Shown: positions 10,840-19,979 of the stretch, one piece after another | Layout of the letters: each line of letters begins with the position of its first letter | How positions within the stretch are numbered: the first letter of the stretch is position 1 | Assembly: GCA_002748415.1 (NCBI GenBank) | Contig: PDSI01000248.1 | Location: 115,795 to 179,794, forward strand | Source of the DNA: Micrococcales bacterium | GTDB taxonomy: Bacteria; Actinomycetota; Actinomycetes; Actinomycetales; CAWJMD01 | DNA length: 64,000 nt | Reading direction: 5' to 3' | Made by a program: the position numbers and the translations under genes | The notes under the pieces: model-generated | The model's database searches: none | Seen by the model: only the letters and a program-made list of their open reading frames with translations | What the model was told of the DNA's origin: nothing

Positions 10840-10965
10840 CTTTGCCGTTGAGTGTTGTGCTGCGGTGGTTTCACCGTGCTCGTTCAGGATCTCTTGCGGG
10901 GATCGGTGCCGAAGCGTGGAATGCAACCTGTGTGACTGGGAGAACAGTTCGATGTGTTGCGGAAG
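10840..10965 (-). pseudogene. C-terminal remnant of an IS3-family transposase (integrase core)
   Basis: Reverse-strand LPQHIELFSQSHRLHSTLRHRSPQEILNEHG matches the typical ...FYNRQRLHSALGYRSPAEF... end of IS3 OrfB; no upstream catalytic domain remains. Confidence 0.6.
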
Positions 10966-11149
10966 ATGCGCCGCGCAACCCTTGTTGGTCGCGGTATGAA
11001 AGCGTCGGCCAATCCGCACGTTGTGAGTAACTCCAGCCGGCGGCGGTCAGGCCGCGATCGCCAGGTCTGGGATCGGTGCACGCTCGGCCGGCTGCGGCTT
11101 CCTTACCAGCCGTCGTACGTGGCCCCACCAAGACCATCGAGAACACCCC

Positions 11150-12054
11150 CGGGTCTCCTCCAGAGTCGGTTCCGACACATGTCCCCTTCCCCTGGACAGG
11201 ACCCCACGTGCTCACCCTGTCGTGCCACTGGCGAGGTCCCTGGTGAAACCGTTGCCCGCGTTTCCCGGGTGGTTGCCGGCCCACCGCAAACGCGTGGACA
11301 CCCACCCCCGACAGACGCGCCGCGACCTGCCAGGGTTCCTGGGGGCGTGCTGGTGCTGCGCTGGTACCAAGCACAACACCGACACGGGGGACCCTGGCCC
11401 GCGATGCCCACATCACCCCTGGCCGCCGCCTACCGGTACCTGCACGAAGCGATCGATGTGACCACCCCGGGCACACCCACCTGGCCTGGGTGAGGTCATC
11501 ACCCGGGCGCACCAGGCCGGGTGCGCCTACCTATGCCTGGACACCCACCCTGATCCACACCCACCCGCACCCGAGCCCCGCCCCGGGACCGGCCACGACC
11601 TGTGGTGTTCCGGCACACACCACCACCACCGGCGGCACCACCCCCGGGTCCTCACCGACCCCAGCGGATTCCCGGTCCGGGCCCCTGCCCGGTGGAACCC
11701 GGCTCCACCCACGACAGCACCACCGCCCGAGCCCACGTGTCCGACCGGCCCGGTACCCCGCCGCGAAGGCCGGCCTACCGACCCTGACCGACAAGGGCCA
11801 CAACCCCCCGGTGCCGGGATCGGCATCCTCACCCCGACCAAAGGCCACAACCCCTGCCACCGACACCCCAGACCGGGGAACCAGCTCATCAACGGGCTAC
11901 CAGCACCCCCCGGAACGCGGTAACGCCCCACCCCTCGAGACCACCTTCGCCGCGCTGCGCCGCGTCACCGTCTACCCCCAGCGAATCGGCCACATCCTCG
12001 CCGCCGCACTCGTCCTCCTCACCCTCAACCACAAAACCCGGTGAGAAAACCTCA
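11150..12054 (+). mobile_element. Degenerate IS copy 'a' (IS5-like / DDE_Tnp_4 transposase family), multiple frameshifts
   Basis: Fragments in shifting frames (AAAYRYLHEAIDV; VEPGSTHDSTTARAHV; YPAAKAGLPTLTDKG; GIGILTPTKGHN; NQLINGL; TTFAALRRVTVYPQRIGHILAAALVLLTLNHKTR); ends in TGAGAAAACCTCA at 12042-12054. Confidence 0.8.
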
Positions 12055-12153
12055 CCCCGGGGGAAACTGCGCACCAGCCTGGAGTCGAGATGGCCGGTGC
12101 ATCACCTGACGATCCCGAGGCACCTTGTGACTTCGTCCATCTTCCATCTTGGA

Positions 12154-12708
12154 TCACGGGGTGTCGTGCGGCTTGGACATCGTGACCCCCATTGCCTCGA
12201 GCTCTCCTGTGAGGCGAGTGACCAGAGCCAGCAGTGCACTCCTGTCGTCCGGATCAAGCCGCTGGAACAGCATGGCGACCTCGGCGCTGTGGCTCACCAT
12301 GGCGACCTCGACCATGTCCTCGGCGCCGTCGGCCAGCTCCACGAGCATGGCGCGCCGATCGGTCGGGTGCGGTCGGCGTCGGACGAGTCCGTTTGCCTCT
12401 AGACCGTCGACGAGCTGCGTTACGTTGCGCGCGGTCACCCCGAGACTGTCTCTGAGGTCGCTCAGTCGTAGCGGGCCGGCGTCGCGGAGAAGCCACATAA
12501 GCCTCAACCGCGCGACCGAGATCCCGTCGTGTCGTGTCAGTAGGCGCTCCCACCGCTGGTACGCGGATACGAACGACCCGACGGCCGCTGCGAGGGAAAT
12601 CGAGTCGGGGTCGAGTCCCTGATCGCGCAGCTGCTCGACTAGGTCCCTGGCGGTACGAGGGGTGGTTGGCGCTCCGCCATTTGCTGTGCTAGTACTTTGT
12701 GTAGTCAT
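12154..12708 (-). CDS. MarR-family transcriptional regulator
   Basis: MLLTRHDGISVARLRLMWLLRDAGPLRLSDLRDSLGVTARNVTQLVDGLEANGLVRRRPHPTDRRAMLVELADGAE winged HTH; divergent to drrAB. Confidence 0.9.
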   Translation of the reverse strand: MTTQSTSTANGGAPTTPRTARDLVEQLRDQGLDPDSISLAAAVGSFVSAYQRWERLLTRHDGISVARLRLMWLLRDAGPLRLSDLRDSLGVTARNVTQLVDGLEANGLVRRRPHPTDRRAMLVELADGAEDMVEVAMVSHSAEVAMLFQRLDPDDRSALLALVTRLTGELEAMGVTMSKPHDTP

Positions 12709-12712
12709 ACAA
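12697..12712. promoter_or_regulatory. Imperfect palindrome, possible MarR operator over the marR start codon
   Basis: TTGTGTA-GT-CATACAA between divergent marR and drrA. Confidence 0.35.
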
Positions 12713-12769
12713 TAATGAGGGATTCACTATGGACATGGGTGGCAGTCTACGCGAGGACGGGGGCTTGAT

Positions 12770-13756
12770 GTGGCGGTGATGATCGAGACCGACGGGCTGA
12801 CTCACGCCTATGGCGCGAAGCGGGCCGTCGACGGCGCGACCCTCGAGGTGCCCTCTGGGAGCGTGGTCGGCCTGCTGGGTCCCAACGGAGCGGGCAAGAC
12901 GACGATCGTGCGGATCCTCGCGACCCTGCTTCCCGCGGACAGTGGGCGGGCTTCGGTGGGCGGACATGATGTTCGCACGGATGCCTACGCCGTGCGTTCT
13001 ATGATCAGCCTCACCGGGCAGGACATCGCGATCGATGAGACCCTCAGCGGGGCCGAGAACCTGACCATGATCGGTTGGCTCCTCGGTCTCGGTCGACGCG
13101 AGGCGCGTGATCGCAGTCGAGAGCTGCTGGAGAGCTTCGACCTTGCTGACGCGGGGCGGAAGCTCACCCGCTCCTACTCCGGTGGCATGCGTCGCCGGCT
13201 CGACCTCGCCGCCAGCCTCGTCGGGCGCCCCCGGGTGCTCTTTCTGGACGAACCGACCACGGGTCTTGACCCGCGCAGCCGGCTGGCTCTCTGGGACGTG
13301 ATCCGAGCGCTGGTCGCCGAGGGCACGACCGTCCTTCTCACCACTCAGTACCTCGACGAGGCTGACGCGTTGGCTGACGCCATCGCCGTCATCGACCGAG
13401 GCCGCGTCGTCGCACACGGGAGCGCCCGGCAACTGAAGGCCCAGGTCGGCGGAGGCGTCCTCGTTCTCCGGCCAGCACATCCCCGCGACATCGCGACCAT
13501 GCTCTCGGCGCTCGCAGGGTTCCACGCCGTCGCGGTGCCCGGCGAATCCGCCGTCGCTGTTCCTGTTGACGAGAACTCCGACGTCATGACATCGGCAGTA
13601 CGCCGCATCGACGACCTGGGCGTGCGCCTGACGGACCTCAACGTCAGACGTCCGAGCTTGGACGACGTCTTCCTAGCGTTGACGGGCCACGCAACAGATC
13701 CCAACTCAACTCCGGGCCATGGCCTGAGGACCGGACGAGAGGAGTCAGACTCGTGA
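12770..13756 (+). CDS. Daunorubicin-resistance-type ABC transporter ATP-binding protein (DrrA family)
   Basis: LLGPNGAGKTTIVRILATLL, YSGGMRRRLDLAASLVGRPRVLFLDEPTTGLDPRSR, LLTTQYLDEADALAD; C-terminal DUF4162-like region. Confidence 0.92.
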   Translation: MAVMIETDGLTHAYGAKRAVDGATLEVPSGSVVGLLGPNGAGKTTIVRILATLLPADSGRASVGGHDVRTDAYAVRSMISLTGQDIAIDETLSGAENLTMIGWLLGLGRREARDRSRELLESFDLADAGRKLTRSYSGGMRRRLDLAASLVGRPRVLFLDEPTTGLDPRSRLALWDVIRALVAEGTTVLLTTQYLDEADALADAIAVIDRGRVVAHGSARQLKAQVGGGVLVLRPAHPRDIATMLSALAGFHAVAVPGESAVAVPVDENSDVMTSAVRRIDDLGVRLTDLNVRRPSLDDVFLALTGHATDPNSTPGHGLRTGREESDS

Positions 13757-14568
13757 CTGCGCACGGTGCCGACACGGCCCGGCGGGCTGCCGCTCCCGCT
13801 CAGGGGCCGAGGCTGAGGACGGCGGCCGTACATGCGGCCGTACTTACGTGGCGCAACCTCGTGCAGATTCCACGGAGCCCGCACCTGGTAGTGACCATGA
13901 CGGTCCAACCCATTATGTTCACGCTGCTTTTCGCGTTCGTCTTCGGTGGCGCGATCACGACGCCAGAGGTCGACTACATCGACTTCCTCGTGCCCGGGAT
14001 CGTGGCGCAGACCATCGCCTTTGGGACGACCTCGACAGCGGTGGGGCTCAACGAGGACCTCCGTCGGGGAATCATCGACCGATTCCGATCGATGCCGATC
14101 GCCCGGGGCGCAATCCTGACGGGTCGTGTGTTGGCCGATAGTGGCCGCATGGTGCTCACGGTAGTCGTAGCCGTCACCGTTGGCCTCCTGCTCGGCTTCG
14201 ATTTCAGGGCCGGAGCCGGACGCGCCTTGGCGTTCGTCGCGCTAGCCCTACTGATCGGGATCGCACTGTCGTGGATTGCAGTCGTCGTCGGTCTGTCCGT
14301 GGCCAGCTCTGAAGCCGCGCAGTCGGTCGGGTTCATGTGGTTGTTCCCGCTGACATTCGCCTCGAGTGCTTTCGTTCCGATCGGCACAATGCCCGACGGG
14401 CTCCGTGCCTTCGCCCAGGTCAACCCGTTTACGGCCTTCGTTGACGGGCTACGGAACCTCGCCCTGGGTGGAGCACTTGACTCGGTCTGGTGGTCTGTGG
14501 TGTGGGCCGTCGCCATCACCGGTGTCGCCGCCCCCATTGCGATCGTCAAGTACAGCCGAATGCGATAG
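13753..14568 (+). CDS. DrrB-type ABC-2 transporter permease
   Basis: TWRNLVQIPRSPHLVVTMTVQPIMFTLLFAFVFGGAI, GLNEDLRRGIIDRFRSMPIARGAILTGRVLAD; overlaps drrA stop. Confidence 0.9.
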   Translation: MTAHGADTARRAAAPAQGPRLRTAAVHAAVLTWRNLVQIPRSPHLVVTMTVQPIMFTLLFAFVFGGAITTPEVDYIDFLVPGIVAQTIAFGTTSTAVGLNEDLRRGIIDRFRSMPIARGAILTGRVLADSGRMVLTVVVAVTVGLLLGFDFRAGAGRALAFVALALLIGIALSWIAVVVGLSVASSEAAQSVGFMWLFPLTFASSAFVPIGTMPDGLRAFAQVNPFTAFVDGLRNLALGGALDSVWWSVVWAVAITGVAAPIAIVKYSRMR

Positions 14569-14579
14569 CGGAAGCCGCA

Positions 14580-14842
14580 GGTTGTCCCGGGGTAAGGGGT
14601 TTGGGCTGCGACCCGGTGCCAGGACCGGCACCACCCCGGCCAAGGCCACAACCCTTGCCATCGACAATCCGGGGAACCTGCTGATCAACGGGCTCCGAGC
14701 GCCCGCCGAACACGCCATCGCCTTGCCCCGAGAACACCTTCGCTGCCTTCCGCCGCGTCACCGCATGCCCCCCGCAGAATCGGCCGCACCACCGCCATCA
14801 CACTCCTCCTCCTCAACCAAGAAATCCGGTGAGAAAACCTCA
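14580..14842 (+). mobile_element. Degenerate IS copy 'd' (3' fragment of the same IS family)
   Basis: TPAKATTLAIDNPGNLLINGLRAPAEHAIAL... and terminal TGAGAAAACCTCA at 14830-14842, same orientation as copy a. Confidence 0.7.
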
Positions 14843-15024
14843 GGGAGTCATCCAGAGTGTAATAGCGAGAACTTTCAACATCAGGGCCAAGAAGAAGGTA
14901 ACGTGCTCAACGTCCGGCGACAGCGCAGGGCAGCCGGGTAACGACGTGTCACGACGCGCGGAAAACACCGACACCTGTCAGGACGCCACTGCCGCTATCG
15001 CCGAAGCAACCAGGGGGGCATGCT

Positions 15025-17538
15025 GTGAGCAACGTCGAATCGTCCGGGAACGACGCAGCGGCATCCGCTGCCGAATCCGGTCTGCTCCAGGCTGGGCAGG
15101 GGCGCGGCGACACTGACACCGCCGCAATGGTCACCGAGGCGGCCTACGCCGACTCCACGTTGGACGACGAGGCCAAGCTCGTCGTTGTCGCCGCGCTGGA
15201 GAGCGACGCGGCACTGCGCGACCTGGTGGGTGGGCAGCAACCGGCCGCTGCCGGGTCGGATCAACAGGGCCGGCCGGAACCCACCGGTGCCTATCTCGCC
15301 AGTATCCAAGTGCGGAGTTTCCGTGGGATCGGTGAAGAGGCTGAGTTGAAGATCAAGCCGGGGCCAGGTCTGACGATCGTGGCCGGGCGCAACGGGTCCG
15401 GCAAGTCCAGCTTCTCCGAAGCGCTGGAGGTCGCACTGACGGCGACAACGCACCGCTGGGACAACAAAGGCAGCACCCAATGGGCCGAATCGTGGCGCAA
15501 CTTGCACACGCGCGAGGTCGCCCCGCGGATCCGAGTGGTCCTCAACGAAGAGGGCGTCGGCAAAACCGTCGTCGAGGTTGGGTGGCCGGGTGAGGAGGGT
15601 GCTCGCGCCATCGAACGTGTGCTCAGACGGCGGGACGGCCGCAAGGAGCCGTTCGACGTCCTCGGCTGGCATACGGGGATCCTGGAGGCGCACCGTCCCA
15701 TCCTCAGTTACGACGAACTCGGTGAGGTGCTCACCTCGGCCCCGAGTGCGCTTTACGATGCGTTGTCCGTCGTGCTCGGTCTCGGGACCATCGCGGAGGC
15801 GATCGAGCGGCTGACCCGGTACGTCAGGGAGTTGGACGAGCCGGTTAAGCGACTCAGAGCCAGCAAGAAAGCCCTTCTTGCAGAGCTCGAGTCGTGCCCC
15901 GACGAGCGTGCTGCCCGCGCCCGTAAATTGCTGCGTCAACGCAACCCGGCATACGACGAGCTGCTCGCCCTGGCCACCGGTAGCGCCTCGATGGACCCTG
16001 CTGTAGGGCACCTGGAGGCTGCGCTGCGGCTGTCCATCCCGACCGGGGAAGAGGTCATGGCCGTCGCCGAGAGGTTGCGCGCCGCGGTTGGGGCTCTGGC
16101 GGACGCCGGTGGGCGCAGCGTCGAGGCATTGGAGAAACGGCAGGCAGTCCTCGAGGCGGCGATCACGCTGCATGAGCACTCCGGTGACCAGCCCTGCCCG
16201 GTCTGTGCGGATGGTCGGCTCGACGGCACGCGCGTGACCGCGCTGCACGGCGAAGTAGACCGCAGTCGTGGTGCTCTGGCCGAGCTGCGCGCGGCCAGAA
16301 AGAGCCTCGACGATGCGTGTCGGGTGGCCCGGGCTTTGGTCCGGCCGGTCCCCGTGGCCGTCTTGGAGGCCCTGGAGGAACCGCTCGCCACCACCGCGGA
16401 CACCCTTCGACAGGCCTGGCAAACGTGGGCCGACGGCCCTCCCGAGCCGGTCGGCCTGGCGGCCCATCTGGAAGGTCATTTCGATGCCGTCGACGTCGCG
16501 CTCGCCGACCTCCGAAGCGCGGTGACAGCCGAACTGGACCGCCACGACGCGGCATGGCGCGCCGTGGCCGGTACTCTCGCCGGGTATGCAGCCCAGGCAA
16601 AGAAGTGCGGCGGGCTCGCTCCGCGGCGTAACGCAGCGAGGGCCGCCCTTACCTGGCTCAAGCAGGAGGACAACCACCTCAAGAACCAACGCTTGCGACC
16701 GATCGCCGACGAAGCCAAGGCCATCTGGGCCGCGCTGCGCCAAGAGAGCAACGTCGACATCGCCGGCATCACCCTCGAAGGCACGTCCACCCGGCGCCAC
16801 GTCGAGATCGCCGCATCCATCGACGGCACCGACGCCCCTGGTGTCACGGTGCTCAGCCAAGGCGAGTTACATGCCTTGGCCCTGGCGCTGTTCCTCCCGC
16901 GAGCCACCATGCCCAGCAGCCCGTTCCGCTTCATCGTGCTCGACGACCCGGTCCAGGCGATGGATCCCGCGAAGGTCGACGGGCTGCTCGACGTGCTGAC
17001 CCAGCTGGCCCGCAACCGCCAAGTCGTCGTCTTCTCCCACGACGACCGGCTTGCCACGGCCGCCCGCCACGCGAGTTCGGACGCGACGATCGTCAAGGTC
17101 ACCCGCGAGGAGGGATCACGGGTGCACGTCAGCGGCGAGTCCGACCCGGCGCAGCGCTATCTCATGGACGCCTGGGCTCTCATCAAGGACGAGGGCATCG
17201 ATGAGCCGACCACCCGCAGAATCCTGCCCGGCATTCTCCGGCTCGCGGTGGAAGCGGCCGCCCGGGACCGGTTCTTCACACACCTGTATGCCACCGGCAC
17301 GTCGAGAGCCGACGTCGAGCAAGCGTGGGAATCGGCACGCAAGACCAGCGCCAAGGTGGCGCTGACGGTCTACGGCGAGGCACGTCACGACCTGACCCCC
17401 TGGCTGAACAAACGATCATATCGGCGCCGTGCACTGGGCATCTGCACGTCGGGTATGCATCACGGTGCGGCCGGGGATCTCGTGTCCGCTCACCGAGATG
17501 TCAAGGACCTGGTAGCCGACATCGCGAGAACATCGTGA
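15025..17538 (+). CDS. Rad50/RloC-like AAA ATPase with zinc-hook CPVC motif and C-terminal helical (possibly HEPN-like) domain
   Basis: 837 aa; Walker A GRNGSGKSSFSEALE; mid-protein CPVCADGRL; LSQGELHALALALFLPR signature; FIVLDDPVQAMDPAKVDGLLD Walker B/D-loop; VVVFSHDDRL H-loop; about 130-aa C-terminal extension with RLAVEAA...SGMHHGA. Confidence 0.85.
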   Translation: MSNVESSGNDAAASAAESGLLQAGQGRGDTDTAAMVTEAAYADSTLDDEAKLVVVAALESDAALRDLVGGQQPAAAGSDQQGRPEPTGAYLASIQVRSFRGIGEEAELKIKPGPGLTIVAGRNGSGKSSFSEALEVALTATTHRWDNKGSTQWAESWRNLHTREVAPRIRVVLNEEGVGKTVVEVGWPGEEGARAIERVLRRRDGRKEPFDVLGWHTGILEAHRPILSYDELGEVLTSAPSALYDALSVVLGLGTIAEAIERLTRYVRELDEPVKRLRASKKALLAELESCPDERAARARKLLRQRNPAYDELLALATGSASMDPAVGHLEAALRLSIPTGEEVMAVAERLRAAVGALADAGGRSVEALEKRQAVLEAAITLHEHSGDQPCPVCADGRLDGTRVTALHGEVDRSRGALAELRAARKSLDDACRVARALVRPVPVAVLEALEEPLATTADTLRQAWQTWADGPPEPVGLAAHLEGHFDAVDVALADLRSAVTAELDRHDAAWRAVAGTLAGYAAQAKKCGGLAPRRNAARAALTWLKQEDNHLKNQRLRPIADEAKAIWAALRQESNVDIAGITLEGTSTRRHVEIAASIDGTDAPGVTVLSQGELHALALALFLPRATMPSSPFRFIVLDDPVQAMDPAKVDGLLDVLTQLARNRQVVVFSHDDRLATAARHASSDATIVKVTREEGSRVHVSGESDPAQRYLMDAWALIKDEGIDEPTTRRILPGILRLAVEAAARDRFFTHLYATGTSRADVEQAWESARKTSAKVALTVYGEARHDLTPWLNKRSYRRRALGICTSGMHHGAAGDLVSAHRDVKDLVADIARTS

Positions 17539-17933
17539 CCGACCCCGGCCAAGGCCTGCTCGATGCCGCCCGCCTCCTGCTGAGCCACAGCGGGCCCAGC
17601 GTGCCGCAGCGTCGACGAGGTGCCTGTTGGTTGGCTCGCTCGGCCTTGGAGTCCGCGGTCGATCGACTCCTGGCCGATCGTGGGATCGACGCGTCACGAG
17701 CGTCGATGCGGGTCCAGCTCATTTGCTTGCGCGCGGTCGGCGGCACGGGGGAGACCGCACACGTCGCCGAGCACGCCTGGGCGGGCCTGTCCACGGCCGC
17801 CCATCAGCACGCCTACGAACTGGCTCCGACAGTCGCCGAGACGGCGCACCTGATAGCGCTGGTCGAGGAGGTGGTGTCGGCTGCCACCAAGGCACCTGCG
17901 AATCCGGCGCCCGCCGGTGCCGAAGCCCGGTAA
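17535..17933 (+). CDS. Small all-helical partner protein of the ATPase (unknown function)
   Basis: GTG overlaps the ATPase stop (GTGA), 132 aa: VTDPGQGLLDAARLLLSHSG...ARSALESAVDRLLADRG...AEHAWAGLSTAAHQHAYELAPTVAETAHLIALVEEVVS. Confidence 0.75.
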   Translation: MTDPGQGLLDAARLLLSHSGPSVPQRRRGACWLARSALESAVDRLLADRGIDASRASMRVQLICLRAVGGTGETAHVAEHAWAGLSTAAHQHAYELAPTVAETAHLIALVEEVVSAATKAPANPAPAGAEAR

Positions 17934-18118
17934 GCGCCCCAGCCCGGTCAGGCCGGAACGCCGGGGGAGTTGCCCGGGGCCGGGCGCCGGGGCCAACGAA
18001 GACCGGCCTGGCTGCCCATGGTGGCCCTCAGGCGGCCGGGATCGGCCTCCGTTCCTCCGGTACAGCGCCCGCCGAATGCGACCTATTGCGTCAACCCAAC
18101 AGCCGATCCTGCCCCTGG

Positions 18119-18145
18119 TGTCCGGAACTGGCTAGCTTGGACGAC
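18119..18145 (+). promoter_or_regulatory. Candidate ECF42-type sigma-factor promoter
   Basis: TGTCCG - 17 nt - CGAC, 55 nt upstream of the YCII/DGPF ATG; resembles TGTCGA/CGA ECF42-type elements. Confidence 0.4.
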
Positions 18146-18199
18146 AGACCAGTCGAAGCATCACTCGTGCTTCAGAACCTCAAGGGAAAGGACACCGAG

Positions 18200-18556
18200 A
18201 TGCAGTTCATGCTTCAGTACTTCTACGACCCCAGCGCGGAGCCACCCCAGGACTCTCCGGAGGCCGGCTGCGAGGTCCAGGAGTGGATGGCGCTTGCCAA
18301 GGCCATGGCGGAGGCCGGCGTGGCCGTTTGGGGGGCGCCGTTGCTACCCCCGGAGACCGCGACCACCCTGCGCAAGACGCAGGGCTCGTTCGCCACGACC
18401 GACGGTCCGTTCGCCGAGGCCAAGGAGATTCTCGGGGGCTTCGACGTGATCGAGGTCGCCGACCTCGATGCCGCCCTGGAGTGGGCGCGCCGGGTGCCCG
18501 GAGAAACCTGGACCGTCGAGATCCGCCCAGTCATGAACCTCGACGGCGTGGGGTAG
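18200..18556 (+). CDS. YCII-related / DGPF-domain protein
   Basis: MQFMLQYFYDP...TTLRKTQGSFATTDGPFAEAKEILGGFDVIEVADLDAALEWARRVP...VEIRPVM. Confidence 0.9.
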   Translation: MQFMLQYFYDPSAEPPQDSPEAGCEVQEWMALAKAMAEAGVAVWGAPLLPPETATTLRKTQGSFATTDGPFAEAKEILGGFDVIEVADLDAALEWARRVPGETWTVEIRPVMNLDGVG

Positions 18557-18559
18557 CCC

Positions 18560-19828
18560 GTGCCCAATAGCACAGCCTCACGAGGGTCGGTCGTGGCGGC
18601 AGCCTTTGCCGCCCACTGGCCGACCCTCGTGGCCCGGCTGGCCCGGCGCTACCGCGACCTCAGCCTGGCCGAGGAATGTGCGGCAGAGGCTTTCGCCGAA
18701 GCGACGAAGGCATGGCGCGGCGGTATGCCGCAGGAGCCGGGCGCCTGGCTCTGGACGATCGCACAGCGAAGGGCGGTCGACCGGATGCGCCGCGAGGCGC
18801 GCTTCGCCGACCGCACGCACCTGCTGGCCCAGCCCAACGGCCCGGCACCCCGGGAGGCCGACGACCCGGTGACCGACCACCTGGCTCTGTTGTTCGGTAT
18901 GTGCCACCCGTGTCTGTCACCGGATTCGCAGGTGGCGTTGACCCTTCGCTGCCTCAACGGCCTGTCGACGCGACAGATCGCCACCGTCTTCCTCACCACG
19001 ACCGACACGATGACCCGGCGGCTGACCCGAGCCCGCACCAGGCTCGCCGCGAATGCCATTCCCTTCCAGATCCCCGACCCCGAGCGGTGGCCGGAACGGG
19101 TCGACAAGGTGCTCGAGGCCATCTATCTCACCTTCACGGCGGGGCACGCCTCCTGTGACGGCTCTACGTTCATCCGCGGCGACCTCTGCGACGAGGCTCG
19201 CTGGCTGGCGTCGCTGGTCGAGCGCTTGGCTCCGCACGACCCGGAGGTCCTCGGGTTGGTGGCGCTGCTCGATCTGACCGATGCGCGTCGTCCCGCACGT
19301 ATCGGTGAAGACGACGCCCCTGTGTTGCTGGCCGACCAGGATCGTCGTCTCTGGGACCGCGACCTCATCGCGTCCGGGCGGCAACGCCTGACGCGAGCCT
19401 TGCGCCAGAAGCGCCTGGGGCGTTTCCAGATCCAGGCGGCTCTGGCCGCCTGCCACGCGATGGCCCCGACCTGGGAGCAGACCGACTGGCGGACTGTCGT
19501 GCACTGGTACGGCGCGCTCCTGGCCTTCGACGACACTCCAGTGGTGCGTCTCAACCGCGCGATCGCCGTATCCTGCGCCGGTCGCCCGGCCGAGGCGCTG
19601 CGTGAGCTGGACGACCTGCGCGACGCCCTGTCGGGCTATCACTACTACTGGGTGGCCCGATCTGAGGCCCACGAGCGCGTTGGCAACCTTTCCGATGCCG
19701 CCGACGACCTGCACCGGGCTCTGGCCCTCGAACCACACCCCAGCGAGCTGATCTGTCTGACAGCCCGGTCGACCCGGCTCGGTACGCCGGCAGATCGCGC
19801 GGGCACTGGACGCAACGGAGTCGAGTGA
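18560..19828 (+). CDS. ECF RNA polymerase sigma factor with C-terminal TPR-like extension (ECF42-type)
   Basis: Sigma2/sigma4 regions (LARRYRDLSLAEECAAEAFAEATKAW; LRCLNGLSTRQIATVFLTTTDTMTRRLTRARTRL), long C-terminal domain LNRAIAVSCAGRPAEALRELDDL; adjacent DGPF gene. Confidence 0.9.
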   Translation: MPNSTASRGSVVAAAFAAHWPTLVARLARRYRDLSLAEECAAEAFAEATKAWRGGMPQEPGAWLWTIAQRRAVDRMRREARFADRTHLLAQPNGPAPREADDPVTDHLALLFGMCHPCLSPDSQVALTLRCLNGLSTRQIATVFLTTTDTMTRRLTRARTRLAANAIPFQIPDPERWPERVDKVLEAIYLTFTAGHASCDGSTFIRGDLCDEARWLASLVERLAPHDPEVLGLVALLDLTDARRPARIGEDDAPVLLADQDRRLWDRDLIASGRQRLTRALRQKRLGRFQIQAALAACHAMAPTWEQTDWRTVVHWYGALLAFDDTPVVRLNRAIAVSCAGRPAEALRELDDLRDALSGYHYYWVARSEAHERVGNLSDAADDLHRALALEPHPSELICLTARSTRLGTPADRAGTGRNGVE

Positions 19829-19979
19829 GGAAGGAGCGCGTGAAACGCAGCACATGCCTGTCACGAGTGCGGCGGTTGGGCGTACTCACAGACGACGCGA
19901 GCGCAACCAAGCCGATGGACTTCGAGCATGTCGGCAACCAGCCCCGCGGCCGTGGGGGCATGCTCCGCCGCTTCGGTGC

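Noticed and set aside
11103-12044. Intact transposase ORFs (for example 11490..12044, 184 aa)
   Set aside because: Recognisable transposase segments appear in different frames within the element; the listed ORFs are frame-mixed and not real proteins
14995-16860. 621-aa ORF on the minus strand antisense to the ATPase
   Set aside because: High-GC shadow ORF; composition is not protein-like and the plus-strand ORF has complete ATPase motifs
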